Shown one piece after another: positions 23,356-35,200 of a stretch of 64,000 nt of DNA. The translations under genes were made by a program, and so were the position numbers. Under the pieces are notes generated by a model. It searched no databases, had not been told where the DNA came from, and saw nothing but the letters and a program-made list of their open reading frames with translations. Source of the stretch: Xanthostigma xanthostigma (Eukaryota > Arthropoda > Insecta > Raphidioptera > Raphidiidae); contig OY754466.1 of NCBI GenBank assembly GCA_963575645.1, forward strand, positions 18,826,001 through 18,890,000, written 5' to 3'. The stretch's first letter is position 1, and each line of letters starts with the position of its first letter.

Positions 23356-25660
23356 TCCTTATGTATCATAGAAAAATCCCGAACACAAATCAGGGAAATG
23401 TCGAACGGTTAAAAAACTATTCCCAAATGGGTGGAGATAATTTTTTGTAATAAAAGTAGGTATTTTTTTTAATATATACTTAATTTAAGGTCAAAATTAA
23501 TTGTTTTTAAAATTCCAGATTTTTTTTACCTTCGATGCATTCAACAGCATTCTTGCATCTGATTTTAATTACTAATAATAAAAAATTCTATCTAGATCAT
23601 TGTGCATTTTTCTTTCTAATAATTTTTTACGCCCTGAAATGAAATTTCTGACGATTTACCGTAATACAATTTAAGTTGTTCATGGATATTTTTTTAATAT
23701 CATAAATTTTATTTTTCCAATGCAATATAGGAAATACGATTTTCTGTACTCATTATTATAAAAAACATTTGGAACAGGGCCGAAAGAAAAACGTTAGCCA
23801 GCCCGGGCCGGCTTTTAAGCGTCCAAGGTATTCGAGATATACCTACTGTAGGCTATAGAAGTTCGACAACTAAATGGTGTACTCAATAGGACACAAGATC
23901 CAAAATGCATCAAATAGTGCAATCGCGACAACTTCTAAAAATACGAGTTCATTTAATAGGTGCAATTTTTAATATAAAAAGTTTGAGAGAATAATTTAAA
24001 TGAGTCCATAGTAGATAATATGAAGACATATTCGAAAAGTTATTTAACAGACATTGTTATCAAAAACAAGTTCCTTGAGAAATAAATTTGCCAATCTGAC
24101 GCTACTTCTTACAGTAAATTTAAATGCAAATAAATTATTGTTACTCATGTTGATGTAATGACCTCCTGGATTGGTTAAACGATAACTACGGTCCTACTTT
24201 TATGTTAAACCACCAACTACTGGCGCTATCAGGGTCTAATTACCTGGTACCAATTCGTATTTTCGACAAATTATTAATAACAAAAAAGTGATAATATGTT
24301 CTTAGAGCTCGGCTATTCTCAAGAGTGCCTTTTAGTCCATGATATGATTCTAAATTATCTAAGGCCAGCAAGTTAAGTTTTCCAATTATGCAAACGTTGC
24401 TCTTTTTATGTTGTATAAAATTCATCCTTGGATATTATTAAATATAATAATAACACTAATGTCAAATCGATGATTTTGAAAAATATAAAGTATACTTATA
24501 TACTTAATAATATTGCAGCTAGAAATTCCAACTCAAAATTAATCACACAGATTATAGACGATCGACAGCTGAGATCATCAGCGTTTATACCAATTACATA
24601 AAAGAGAACGAAGACATAAATATTAATTCCGTTTTGGTTGTACCAAAAAAAAGAAAGAAAAACATTGAAATTAAACTGATTTCCATCTCCACACATTCCA
24701 TAATGAATCAATAAACTTTAACACATATTTCGTTATTGCATTTTTCCTGATTGAAATCAAATACGCACAAATTTTTGATCATAATATTTAGAAATCATAA
24801 AGCATAAATTAAGAAAACTGATTAAAACAACAATTAACCAATGAAAAAATATTATCGATTTCAATTTAATTAAAAATTGGTTAACATGAGTTAGAAAAAA
24901 ATAATACAAACCCATTTTAAAAATTATCTTAAGGTCACGAAATGTTTATAGGGAACCTATAAAATGTACAGAAATTCTATAAATCGTAATTTTTTTGAGC
25001 TACATGACGTGATATTTGTTTTGATGCCACACCCCCTTTTTAGGACATTGTTCAGTGCTCGCTATCCTATGTTCAGTTTATTTCACAGTAATGGTGTTGT
25101 GGGAGTGTTGGGTCTGATAAATGATGCTCTCTAGAATGCTATGGTTATAACAAAAACACTTCTCTTATAACTTTTATTAACACAGAATTTTATTGGATCA
25201 ACATTATTAACGTATAACAATAAAAATACAAAATAACCATAAACAAATACAGAATGTTTACAAATAATTTTACGTTCTTTTTTCTTTTTACTATAAATGA
25301 TAGCAAGTACAATGGGAGACCTTGAGATGGGGAGTCAGTTTGCTAGATGCAACGGTCGACTTTAGATGTATATTATAGACCTCAGTACGTCTAAACGCGG
25401 GAAAACTTAGCAAACCACTTGAACCATACATAAAAATACACATTTTTGACATTTTTTTCTGAATTTTTAATCGCACGCCATGGCGAAAGCGGAGGAAAGG
25501 TTTTCTCTATGCTTTCATACAACATGGCGGTTTAACTATCTTGGCATAGGACAGAAAGCGAAGTAATATTTAACTTATTTACCTTACACCGACTCTCATG
25601 CAGTCAAATAATAGTAATTTCATAAAAAATAGACTCCCAGCGAAACTAATAACACATTAC

Positions 25661-25800
25661 CTGTGATTTTTGAGCAGTTGTCCGCATGAGAAACGTGAAA
25701 AACACGGAGCGACACTACACACAGCACTTATACGAGACTGGCTTGCTAAGCTTGACCGAGATGCCGCGATGGCCGACCTATACCCATTGAGGCAAAATCT
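25661..25800 (-). promoter_or_regulatory. Candidate promoter / 5' UTR exon of the BET gene
   Basis: The reverse strand shows a CpG-containing block (GGTCGGCCATCGCGGCATCT near 25763-25782) followed by a strong donor at 25661/25660 (CACAG|GTAATG). The first recognised BET exon begins at an acceptor at 18423, so an upstream non-coding exon is required and this is the best candidate I see. A short ATG-initiated frame here (MRTTAQKSQ) would run out of frame and hit TGA after splicing, so it would act only as an upstream ORF. Confidence 0.35.
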
Positions 25801-28107
25801 CCTTAACTTTAAAAAGATTATCCCTAACTGTAGACATAAATTTACTTGAAAATAATCGAAAAATTTGTTTTAAATTTGAATATGATGTATATTTCCTATA
25901 AAATTAGGTTTTGATTATATGTAAAATAATGGATCATGATAGATTTCTGGTATAGATTATTTCAACTGTTTCTAACAAATGGCGTCAGGTACATGCGCCA
26001 CCTTTGATAAACAACTACTACAAGGGTGACCGGCGGCTAATTCAAATTTTTTAAAGATTTTTAATTATTACCACTAAACATGTTATAAAACGGACTACGT
26101 AAATTAACTTAGGAATTTACATACATTTCCACCAAAGCCATTTTTGTTTGAAAGTCACTATAAACAAATAACACAAATATCCCAGTTACATTTCGGCACA
26201 GATACACTTCTTTCAGTTTCACATTATAAAACACATTTTAACGTTAAAATAAATATTTTAATAAATAATTAAAAAAAAATAAATACATTTCACAATAAAT
26301 TATAGACTACACATCACTTAAAACTAAAAATTTGACAAATTAGTACCAAATACGCGATCCTTGTCATCCCAAATAAAACAAAAAACTATAGTAGGTAGGG
26401 GAATCATTTAACCAATGGCTGAATCGAGTAGCAGAGTGCGTTCAAAAACTTCAAAATGGAATAATAAAGTGGCGATTTGCCCATAATGACGATTTTTGTC
26501 ACTGAAATAAATTAATAAAATAAAGGATTACTCTTTATTCGGTTTGATGTATACACATGGTATAAACGTTTAAATTTACTGAAACGAACTGCAAAGAAAA
26601 AAATAAAGATGAATGAAATAGATATGATCATTGAGGTAGTATTATACCTCAATGGATATGATGGAAGTGATCTTTCATAAAATCTACGGATTGCAAGACT
26701 ATTGGTAGCAAAATAAATTTTTTAATTTATAAGATTTTATAAATACACAATGTACTTAAAAATAATTAAATATATTCGAAAATATAATAAACATGTATAA
26801 TAAATGAGAAAAAATACCACTTTAAAATAATTTAGCACAGAAAACATAACCTGGGAGGTATTCTCGCAAAGCAACTGACTATGGAGTATATTCTATGAGA
26901 ATAATATATATCTATGACCGGAATACGTTTGGATAAGGAACAGGATACACTCGCCTAGTGTAATTGAGGCTTAACAGCGGATATTTTTAAAAATGACAAC
27001 CAATTTTTCAATGAAAACATTTGTGAAAATATTTAATATAGTTTTAATAACAATCAGTTTTTATCCTTGAAATTTGTTTGTTCGACTAAAGTTGACATTT
27101 TCAACGATGAGATTATAATATTCATATTTTTCCGATTTACAAATTATAATTTTACTAAATGACAATAAATACCTAACCATGCTCAAAAAAACAATGTTTA
27201 TATTTGAGTTTACAAAAATTTAAATATAAATAAACTATAAGCCTAAATTCTTTGAAGAAAAAAGTAGCTTCACTCACACTGTTCCAAACCCTTGTAACAA
27301 TATCAGGGGCTATTAAAAAAAATTAAAAAGTGAAAATGGTTAAATGTACGTTAAGGGTTATTTCACTAATGTATATTAGTCCGGGGGCCAGCGACCTATT
27401 TAGGTCGTCCATTTCCGCGCGGCTGAAAAACTCGCAAAATGCTCAGACAGTAGTACCATATAGCATAGTGGCCGTCAGCTGCGCCAGTATCGGTGGAATA
27501 GCCTCCCACGCACGGTTAAAAAGATAATAATTTTTATATCCAAATCTTTGACAAACGTCTGTTAGGTACATAGGTATCCATGACTACTTATCAAAAAACT
27601 GTTCGTTATTAATTTTTCATTAAAATTTGATAATTCAAACTCTATTCTATTAGAAAGTAGATATTATACTAATTAATTTATATATTTTTTAGATTATTTC
27701 GAAACGTCATCTAGTGAAATATTGATTTATAATTTATTATTTTTTGTCAATATAGGTATAGTCTGGAAAAAATTGGTCGATAATTTTATTTATTTGAATA
27801 ATATTTTTTATCATTACCTATCGATTGAAAACTTGTCAAAAGATAGTTATTAATGATCTTTCATAAAAAAAAACGTCAGCTGGCTGTACGATGGTGGATG
27901 TTACGTCAGCTGATCATACGAACTTGACGAAATTAATATGAATTCAGTCATTCCCTATCACATGAAACTTTGTCGAAAGGTAGTTTTTATAATATTTAAA
28001 ATAAATAAAATCGTCAGCTGCTTGTATATTGGGGGAAAGATTGTCAGCTGATACAAAAAAGGGTGTGGTAGAAGAGAAAGTTGGGAACGTCGATATTTTG
28101 GCGGTAA

Positions 28108-28317
28108 GGCCTAGTTTATATGAGAGGCGTTCAACGCGCGTTAGCCCAACGCGCGTTTACAGTTTCTATACAATTGTATAGAACTGTTTATATGATAACG
28201 CGCGTTGGTGGCGCGTTGAACGCGCGTTATCATATAAACAGTTCTATACAATTGTATAGAAACTGTAAACGCGCGTTGGGCCAACGCGCGTTGAACGCCT
28301 CTCATATAAACTAGGCC
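28108..28317. mobile_element. 210-bp near-perfect palindrome flanked by TAA
   Basis: The arms start GGCCTAGTTTATATGAGAGG and fold back almost completely. TAA lies on both sides (28105-28107 and 28318-28320). Much of the arm is built from CAACGCGCGTT units. The TAA duplication suggests mobilisation by a PIF/Harbinger-type transposase. Confidence 0.85.
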
Positions 28318-28548
28318 TAAAGCTGTAAAGCGTCGATAGCAATCGCTATGATACAGTTGAAAATCATTAGGTTGTTCAGGAAGTATTACATCTCTTGCTG
28401 CTAAATTATAATTTTTTCGAATAGTGAGTATATTACGGCACTTGCACAAATCTTCGTTGATTAATTTTAACGTTGAACTTTTCTTTTGACAAAATACACA
28501 AAAATTCCAGCCAATTGGGTGACGGGACCACTTCAAAAATGTTGACAT
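28318..28548 (-). pseudogene. Partial ORF with possible zinc ligands, cut by a palindrome
   Basis: The frame starts MSTFLKWSRHPIGWNFCVFC and later has CKC and YHSDCYRRF, a C-x2-C plus H-x3-C pattern suggesting a small zinc-binding module. After about 77 residues it runs into the inserted palindrome at 28317. The start of the same ORF, frameshifted, is visible at 59510-59560. It is presumably the N-terminus of a protein of the surrounding element. Function unknown. Confidence 0.5.
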
Positions 28549-30212
28549 TTTGTTATATTAAAGAATTTCTGATATCACTCGGGTAATGGATCGTATTCAA
28601 TATGATATTTGCTATTCGTTGCCATGGTTAGCTACATAATATTATGTTCCACGTCATGTAAAAATTAATCTAAGCATGCCGAACTAGTTTATGTCTGACA
28701 GATTTATAAAACAAAAGAGCGGCTGATTTCTTTATTTTCAAAATATTTCCGAAGCTATAAAGCTACCTATTCCCCCGATAGTGCCGCAGCTGACGGCCAC
28801 GATGCTACATAGTCCAACTGTCTAAAGCTTTTTACGAGTCTTTGAGGCATGCGGAAATTGGTAAGAAAAACCTGTTACTGGCCCCCGGACTATATGTTGT
28901 TCCTATTTTTCAATTTTTGCATTATATGTAAACATAGAATAATGTAAATTCTAATACTTATTTTTTTCCAATTTTTAAAATATCTTTATTAAATACCTAT
29001 ATCAAAATCATAGACTGTTTGCATAGAAAATATCGCGAAATAACTTTTTTGATTTTCTTTTCTTGCTGAACTTTAAATTACAACAAAATTTAAATCAACA
29101 CAAAACATTTTATGTATTTTTAAAACGCTCGTACGCAAACTGACACAAACCGTAATGAAGCGCTCTTCAATTTTGCGGCGGTATATATATACTAGCGCAA
29201 AATGTGCAATAACCATGATAAAATTTCATTGGTGGAAAATAATCAGATGAATCCACAAAATAGATATGTTGTACGTGTAGTCAAGAATAGCTAAGGAAAA
29301 GAAAAGTCCATTTTCTTTCGAGCACTGTACTTATTTTATATTCCGTGTTGAGAGAACAAACATTTAACATTCAAATAAAAAAAATCTGAATTGTGATCAA
29401 TGAACTGTTATTGATTGTGATACTCATTCACTATTTATTTCTTTTTTGTCCCAAAATATAATTTTCATGTAATATTATGCAATGTTACGCAATTTACAGT
29501 CATATCCTATATTTTCATACATTGCTGGTATAGTTGACATTTTACTTAGATTCTGAGAAATATGCCGTGCTATTCTGTATGTTAAAATTAACAGGGCTGT
29601 TACATTTCTATCTCACTTTAACTTGTGTATTGTCCAATTTGTTAGAAAGTGACAAAAAATTATCATCACTAAATATTGACCATACATAATAGCATGCTAT
29701 ACATTGTTTCATCCTTCCATTAATTAAGCAAACTTACTATAATGATGAGTCATGACCCATCCTCTATTATTTCAGAACCGCAGTATAGAAAAAGAAATTG
29801 TTTAGAAATAATTATTTTGTAAAATTAACGGTTGCTAAAAATTATTTCGTCTTTATTTCATTACTTTTAATTTTGATTTACGTTTGTTTCAATATAAGGT
29901 GCATAAAATATGCAACAATTATTTACAACAATCAAATCATTCAAGCCGTTATTGTAAATTATAAGACATTATTAACTTAACATTTAATCTTTATTTACAA
30001 ATTACATACATTCACTTTATAAAAACAAAAACTAAAATTTATGTTAATAATTTTAATTACTTATTAAAATACACATTTTTTTTATTTTATATCGTAATCA
30101 AAACTTTGTATCAATCATCTTCCATGTGGTGTCACATTCAAATACAAACAGAATACTTACTATTTAGTGTTACTGCCACAATTTTTATTTGATTTAAAAT
30201 TGTATGATTGTA

Positions 30213-31734
30213 TTATAAAACACTCCAGGCATCTTCAAAAGCCGAGCACAATTTGGTGCACGTTAGAGCCGCCGAAAGTGGATAATTACTAATCGATACA
30301 GTTTCTTCCATATAATCTGCATCGACTTTACCGTGAGCCATTGCCCCCACTACAAACGCTATCGGATCTTCAGAATCGGGAACAAGATCTTGACATTTGG
30401 TCACCTGTTTAAACAAATGAAAAAAAAAAAACTTAATTTCTTAACAGGGTTTGACACTTGACGCTGTAATATCTGGTGGCAGAAAATGAAAATGTAGCTG
30501 CCATCAAGTCAAATCTCTACACCATTTTTTTATTTTTACTATCAAGATCCTAATAAATAATGTGCTGCTTCTCTTCCAAGAATGTTTACTAGTTAAAAAT
30601 CAACTAATTTTCAATTTATTATTGACAATAATAAATTTACACAGCACTGGTGCGATCTTTCAAGATGAGTAAATAACCTTTACTCGCAGTTGTAACATAC
30701 CACTATATAAGTACGTGGATAGTTACAAGAAAATACAAGATTAGAATATTTTGGGCCAGCTGCACGTATTTCACGCAAATGTAAACAATACACACCAATA
30801 GGGTATTGTTAATTACATTTTATTTTGACTGTATGGCGCTGACTATGCTTAAAATGTGTTTCATTGACTCCCGATAGCGCTTCAGCAGATCACAAAATTG
30901 GTTTGCGTCCGTAGCTATGTTTCATATCTCGTTCGAGATGGTTTCTACAGATGCGTTTCGATGCCGCCATCTGTCAGTCGACTATAGACTTTATTGAACG
31001 TTATTTCGGTCCGAAAAAAGAACTGAGTTACTCTCAAGTCGCGCCTAAAGAAATTTTACTTAGAAAAATACCTTATTGCAAGAAAATGACGTTCCAATTT
31101 TTCGAATGCCCACTGGGAGATGATCGGTGACTGGATTTTTAATGACTTTCAAAAGTTTCATAGAGCTGTGATTTGCTTGTACCGAAAATTTGTGCAGTAA
31201 TTGAACTAAAATAAAAATATATATAATTTAAGTACAATATAGCTTCACATTTTCCATAATAAGATCATATCATACCCATTAGCCCGGCAAATCTCTTAAA
31301 GGTCCTTGGTATTCGCGTCTGAGGATTCACTTCAATGAGTACATTGTTGGTAGTATGAATGTATACTTGAAGAAGACCAGCTCTGTTTAAAGGGCTATCG
31401 AGTAGCATTAACAAGCATTGATGTACGATATCGGGCCTGCAGGAACCTACGTCTCGGTTGTTCTTACGTAGAATATTCGCATGATCGTCACAGTTTAATA
31501 ACTCGAAACTATTTCCAACCTAAAAATATGAATAATTTTAATTAAACGTTACAGATGGGATATAAAAAACAAATATTTCCAACATACCTTGACACTTTCC
31601 AATTGGGCTTGTTCCAAAATAATTATAAGACGTTTTTCTTGTTTTTTGATGTGAGCCGTTACCAGATGTTTAGGTACAGGATTGAACTCAAAATCATTTT
31701 CTTTTCGTTCACCTAATTTCCTTTTTTTACCCAT
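30213..31734 (-). CDS. EMG1: Ribosomal RNA small subunit methyltransferase EMG1/NEP1
   Basis: SPOUT-fold enzyme that N1-methylates a pseudouridine in 18S rRNA and is needed for 40S assembly in the nucleolus. Exons (minus): 31588-31734, 31276-31519, 31072-31205 and 30213-30404; phases agree and give 238 aa, close to the family length of about 240. Landmarks in order: [18 protein letters not shown], the ELLNCDDH block, [35 protein letters not shown], then the cofactor-binding loop [11 protein letters not shown] and the C-terminal [17 protein letters not shown]. The start is the ATG at 31734 (MGKKRKL). An AATAAA signal lies at 30184-30189 (minus), about 25 nt past the stop. It runs in tandem with ODAD3, 530 bp downstream of that gene's stop. 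Nothing looks broken. Confidence 0.97.
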
Positions 31735-32264
31735 GTCTTAGAGAAAAAACCTTAATACAAAAAGATGTAGGTTAGAATAATATTGAAAACACGCGTTCAA
31801 AGCAAATGTCAGTCTCCAGTCTATGGAGGGTAGCTCCAGTCAAACTATTTCTTAAGGAGGGTTGAAATTCGTTCTGAATATCAATATCTATGATTTTATT
31901 GAATTTTGCTGATCGCTACCATATTTATATCTATGATTGCTACCCAGTGAACTTTGGTAGCATTTGAATGGGTACGGAAACGGAAACGTCCAAAATTAGA
32001 AGCTTAAAACCATTATTTTGATTCAAGATGCCTTGATTTTAAACCTAATAAATCTAAATATAAACGCCAGTTTATACCGATTGAATTTAAATTTTGGATT
32101 AAACTTACAATTCTGTTTTACCCAGTGGATTTCGATAGAACATTGTAAAATGAAAAAAAAAGTATAATTTTAGAACTACTTATACGTAAGTTAAATATAT
32201 TAGGCGGGTGCAGGTTAGGGTAATAATAAACTATTTACGTAGATATTGATAAATTCCATTGATT
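31735..32264. other. Spacer between ODAD3 and EMG1
   Basis: 530 bp separate the ODAD3 stop from the EMG1 start. It must contain the EMG1 promoter and the ODAD3 3' end. I see no repeat or conserved motif that would fix either. Confidence 0.5.
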
Positions 32265-35200
32265 TTATTTTCTTTTTGGAACTTGAACACGAAATGTTTT
32301 TCTGCGTGACTTGGCATCTACAAGTAGCTGGGCCTGTCTTTTCAAATATCCTCTTGATGGTACCTCATCTTCATCATCGGATCCTGTGAACAGGAAATAA
32401 TATATCTAATAGGTGCCTAGAATCCACACCTACAGTATGTAAACACGTAAGGTGCACATGGGGAAATTAACATTGGGAAAAAATGACTGGATCAGAGTGA
32501 GCCTTGAAATCTTGTTTTCAAATTTGACAGATAATATTCTTTTGCAAAATGAATGTGTACACTACCAAAGAAAATATTCAAATGATTACAACATAATCGG
32601 ACTTTTTTTATTAATGGGACATTAAATTCCCAAAAATACTTAAATATGGTGCGAGATCAAATATATCCGCCTATTCGTGTTGAACCTAAAGACATCAGAT
32701 CACTGATTTACCAACACGCATACGTCATACAGTCAGACAATTTTGAATGAAATGTTTTCAAACAGATGGAGCTGTTTTTTTGTTTTATTTTTGTACAAAA
32801 AAATTAAAATAATGATTTATAAGAGTTTTTTATTATTAAAAAATCCAAGTAAAATAAAAATAAATCAAAATAAAATAGAAATCCTCAAGATTACCACGAT
32901 AATTCAATAGAAATAACAATTAATGCAGTCATGGCTAACTCTGATCCAAGTATTTTTTCCCAATGCTAATTTCCCTATGTGCACCTTACGCGTTTACATA
33001 CTTACTAATACATAAAATGAAGATGCTTGCATGTACCGTGTATGTACGTTATCTCCACAACTCGAGAACTCACTAAACTGATTAACATAATTCTTTCAAT
33101 TACAAATAGTCCATACTTTTAGATTATAGACTATGAGTTACTACTCTAGTACAAAAATGGGAAGAGATTTGCCCTCGGACGAAACTGAACCGGGCTGCTA
33201 ATTTTATTCTAAAAAAATGTTGACTTGCTCTTTAAAAAAGTAATTTTATTTGAATGTTACCGGACGATGCCATTGGTTGTGGAGGTTGCAGACCCATAGC
33301 TGATACAGCTGGTTTGCTGGTAAGGGCAGTATATGCAACCGGTAGTGGTGCCTTTTCATCCGTCTGAGGCGCTGATGAAGGCTTATTTTTTTCCTAAAAA
33401 AAAACACATCTTAATAACGGATACTCTTTCATAATTTCGGACAGTATACAAAATGTAAAAATTCCAAACAACCAAATCACTGATTTCACACAACACTCAA
33501 AATGAAAAGACTGATACCGTGGAATAGATAGGAAAACTCATCAGTTAATGGTTAGAGAGTTATTTTAGCGTGGATCTGAACCAGGTATTTACCTTCTCAA
33601 ATTCAATTCCACTGTCAAATCCGTTGTTATTTTCGTACTGCGCAAATGTAACGCCAAGACGATCACCGACTATTTGGAGTAGATCATCGCAACAGGTCGG
33701 ATCTGGAAGAGGTTCCTCAACACCAGAATCATCGTCATCGGCGGCAGCAAACTTCAAGGACAAACTCAATCCGTGAAGAAATGTACAAATGAAAGTCGCC
33801 ACTTTAGCATTATCTTCACCCTCTTGTTCGAGATATTCAGTTTGTTCGATCTGCTTAGCAATTTCTGATTCGATTCTTGCGACTTCTTCAACACTTCTAA
33901 TCATAAGTAACAAACGTATTACATGACAAAATCCTAAACGAAACATTAGAATAAAGTAATAAATAAACTTGAACTTACTGTTCTTTATCTTTCACTTCAG
34001 CGAATTTAAGTAGCTCTAATTCCGCTGTTAAGCGCTCTTTCTTTTTCTCCAATTTGTTTTTTTCGTCTTCCATTGTTTTGCGCAAAAACATTAATCTGGC
34101 CAGCGTATCTTTCTGAGACTGAAAACGTTGTAAAACTCCCATTGTTTCAAGCGCTCCGGTGGCTTCTTTCAGTTTCAGAAAAGCTTCTTCCATTAGAGAA
34201 TTTTCATGTGCCGTTTTATCTTCCTCCGGTACTTCGTCGGTATCTTGCTCGGCGCCGTCGTCGTTATCGATGCTTCCGGTACGATGGGGAGCCCGTGACA
34301 TTTGTTGCACAATGCGACGTTCGAGCCTCTCCAACTGTTGATGCCTCAATTCGACACGTTGTTTCACTTCCTGAAGCTGTCTTTCACGAGTCTTTGTTGA
34401 TAACATCGCGGATTGCTGTTGATCTTCCAGCGTTGATCGAATTGCATTTCGCATACTCAGCGCTTCAGAATTAATGTTCTGTAAGAAAAAGTCATACTTT
34501 AACATTTAAAATGAAACACATTTTTATTTTTGTTTAACGTCTGATTAGAATTCTTCAATAAATAAAATTATCGAGCAATTGGTCAATAATTTTATTTATT
34601 AAACATTTTTTTTTTGTAATAATTAGTTCATTTTTATATAAGGTTTGATAACGAACATGTAATATATAGTGGTAAAATCACTGGACTCGTTATAGAGTTA
34701 CAGACAAAGGTTCTTTTTATTCGCCTGCATTTGGTTTAAGAAGAGACAATACGTTTAAAATAAGGTTCTACGATTATCCTGTCACTGGCATTAACGCGAG
34801 TGAAGCCGGAAATATAGGATAAAAAACGCTATCAGCAATTTTCGACTGTTTTAAAAAATAATATTAATTTGTGCTTAAAACAGGTATTGATAAGGGCCAA
34901 GGGCGTAGATATGGCGGAGGAGGGTAAAGGGGGTAATCCCCCCCCCAGGACAATAATAATAAAAAAAAACTAAAAATATTACGAATACCTAACTAAAAAA
35001 CTAAATTTAGACAAGATTGTAACATAATTAGTTTTGGAATTAATATTTTATTTTACACCTTCCTTTGTGATATTAATAAAACTTGAAAAAAATATTGATT
35101 TTTTTTGCTTTACTTAATATACATGCTCTTGATAAGGGGTGTACTGGATGATTTCCGCCGGGCCCAGATTTTTTTATGGTCTTTTGTTTTTGCAATTATG

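Larger units (their letters stand above)
18424..25660. other. Gene-free stretch: possible first intron of the BET gene with nested repeats
   Basis: No conserved protein is visible. It holds nested DNA transposons (19594-20403), a hAT-type MITE (23150-23355), one copy of the 46-bp repeat and five copies of the same-strand 35-bp motif (near 19400, 20670, 22428, 23851 and 24550). A moderately GC-rich patch at 21060-21560 has short ORFs but nothing I recognise. Confidence 0.5.
27378..28891 (-). mobile_element. 1.5 kb DNA element with ~120-bp inverted ends and GTCAGCTG repeats, unclassified
   Basis: The left end AGTCCGGGGGCCAGCGACC and the right end, inverted, AGTCCGGGGGCCAGTAAC lead into about 120 bp of recognisable inverted repeat, with the shared block GTGGCCGTCAGCTGCG. 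GTCAGCTG recurs near 27474, 27876, 27906, 28013, 28046 and, inverted, 28786. The minus strand encodes a partial ORF (28320-28548). A 210-bp palindrome is nested at 28108-28317. A region of about 270 bp homologous to 28500-28765 recurs at 59505-59790. I do not recognise the superfamily. Confidence 0.7.
25801..30212. other. Gene-free, repeat-rich stretch
   Basis: No conserved gene is seen. Its main content is the 1.5 kb element at 27378-28891. The sequence at 26000-27370 and 28900-30180 is AT-rich and shows nothing I can identify. Confidence 0.6.

Noticed and set aside
28120..28314. Small plus-strand ORF with ALAQRAF repeats
   Set aside because: It is the translation of the CAACGCGCGTT palindrome and reads nearly the same on both strands.
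34073..34474. Plus-strand ORF of 133 codons
   Set aside because: Antisense to ODAD3 exon 5; the reverse strand has the coiled-coil heptads and phase-consistent splice sites.
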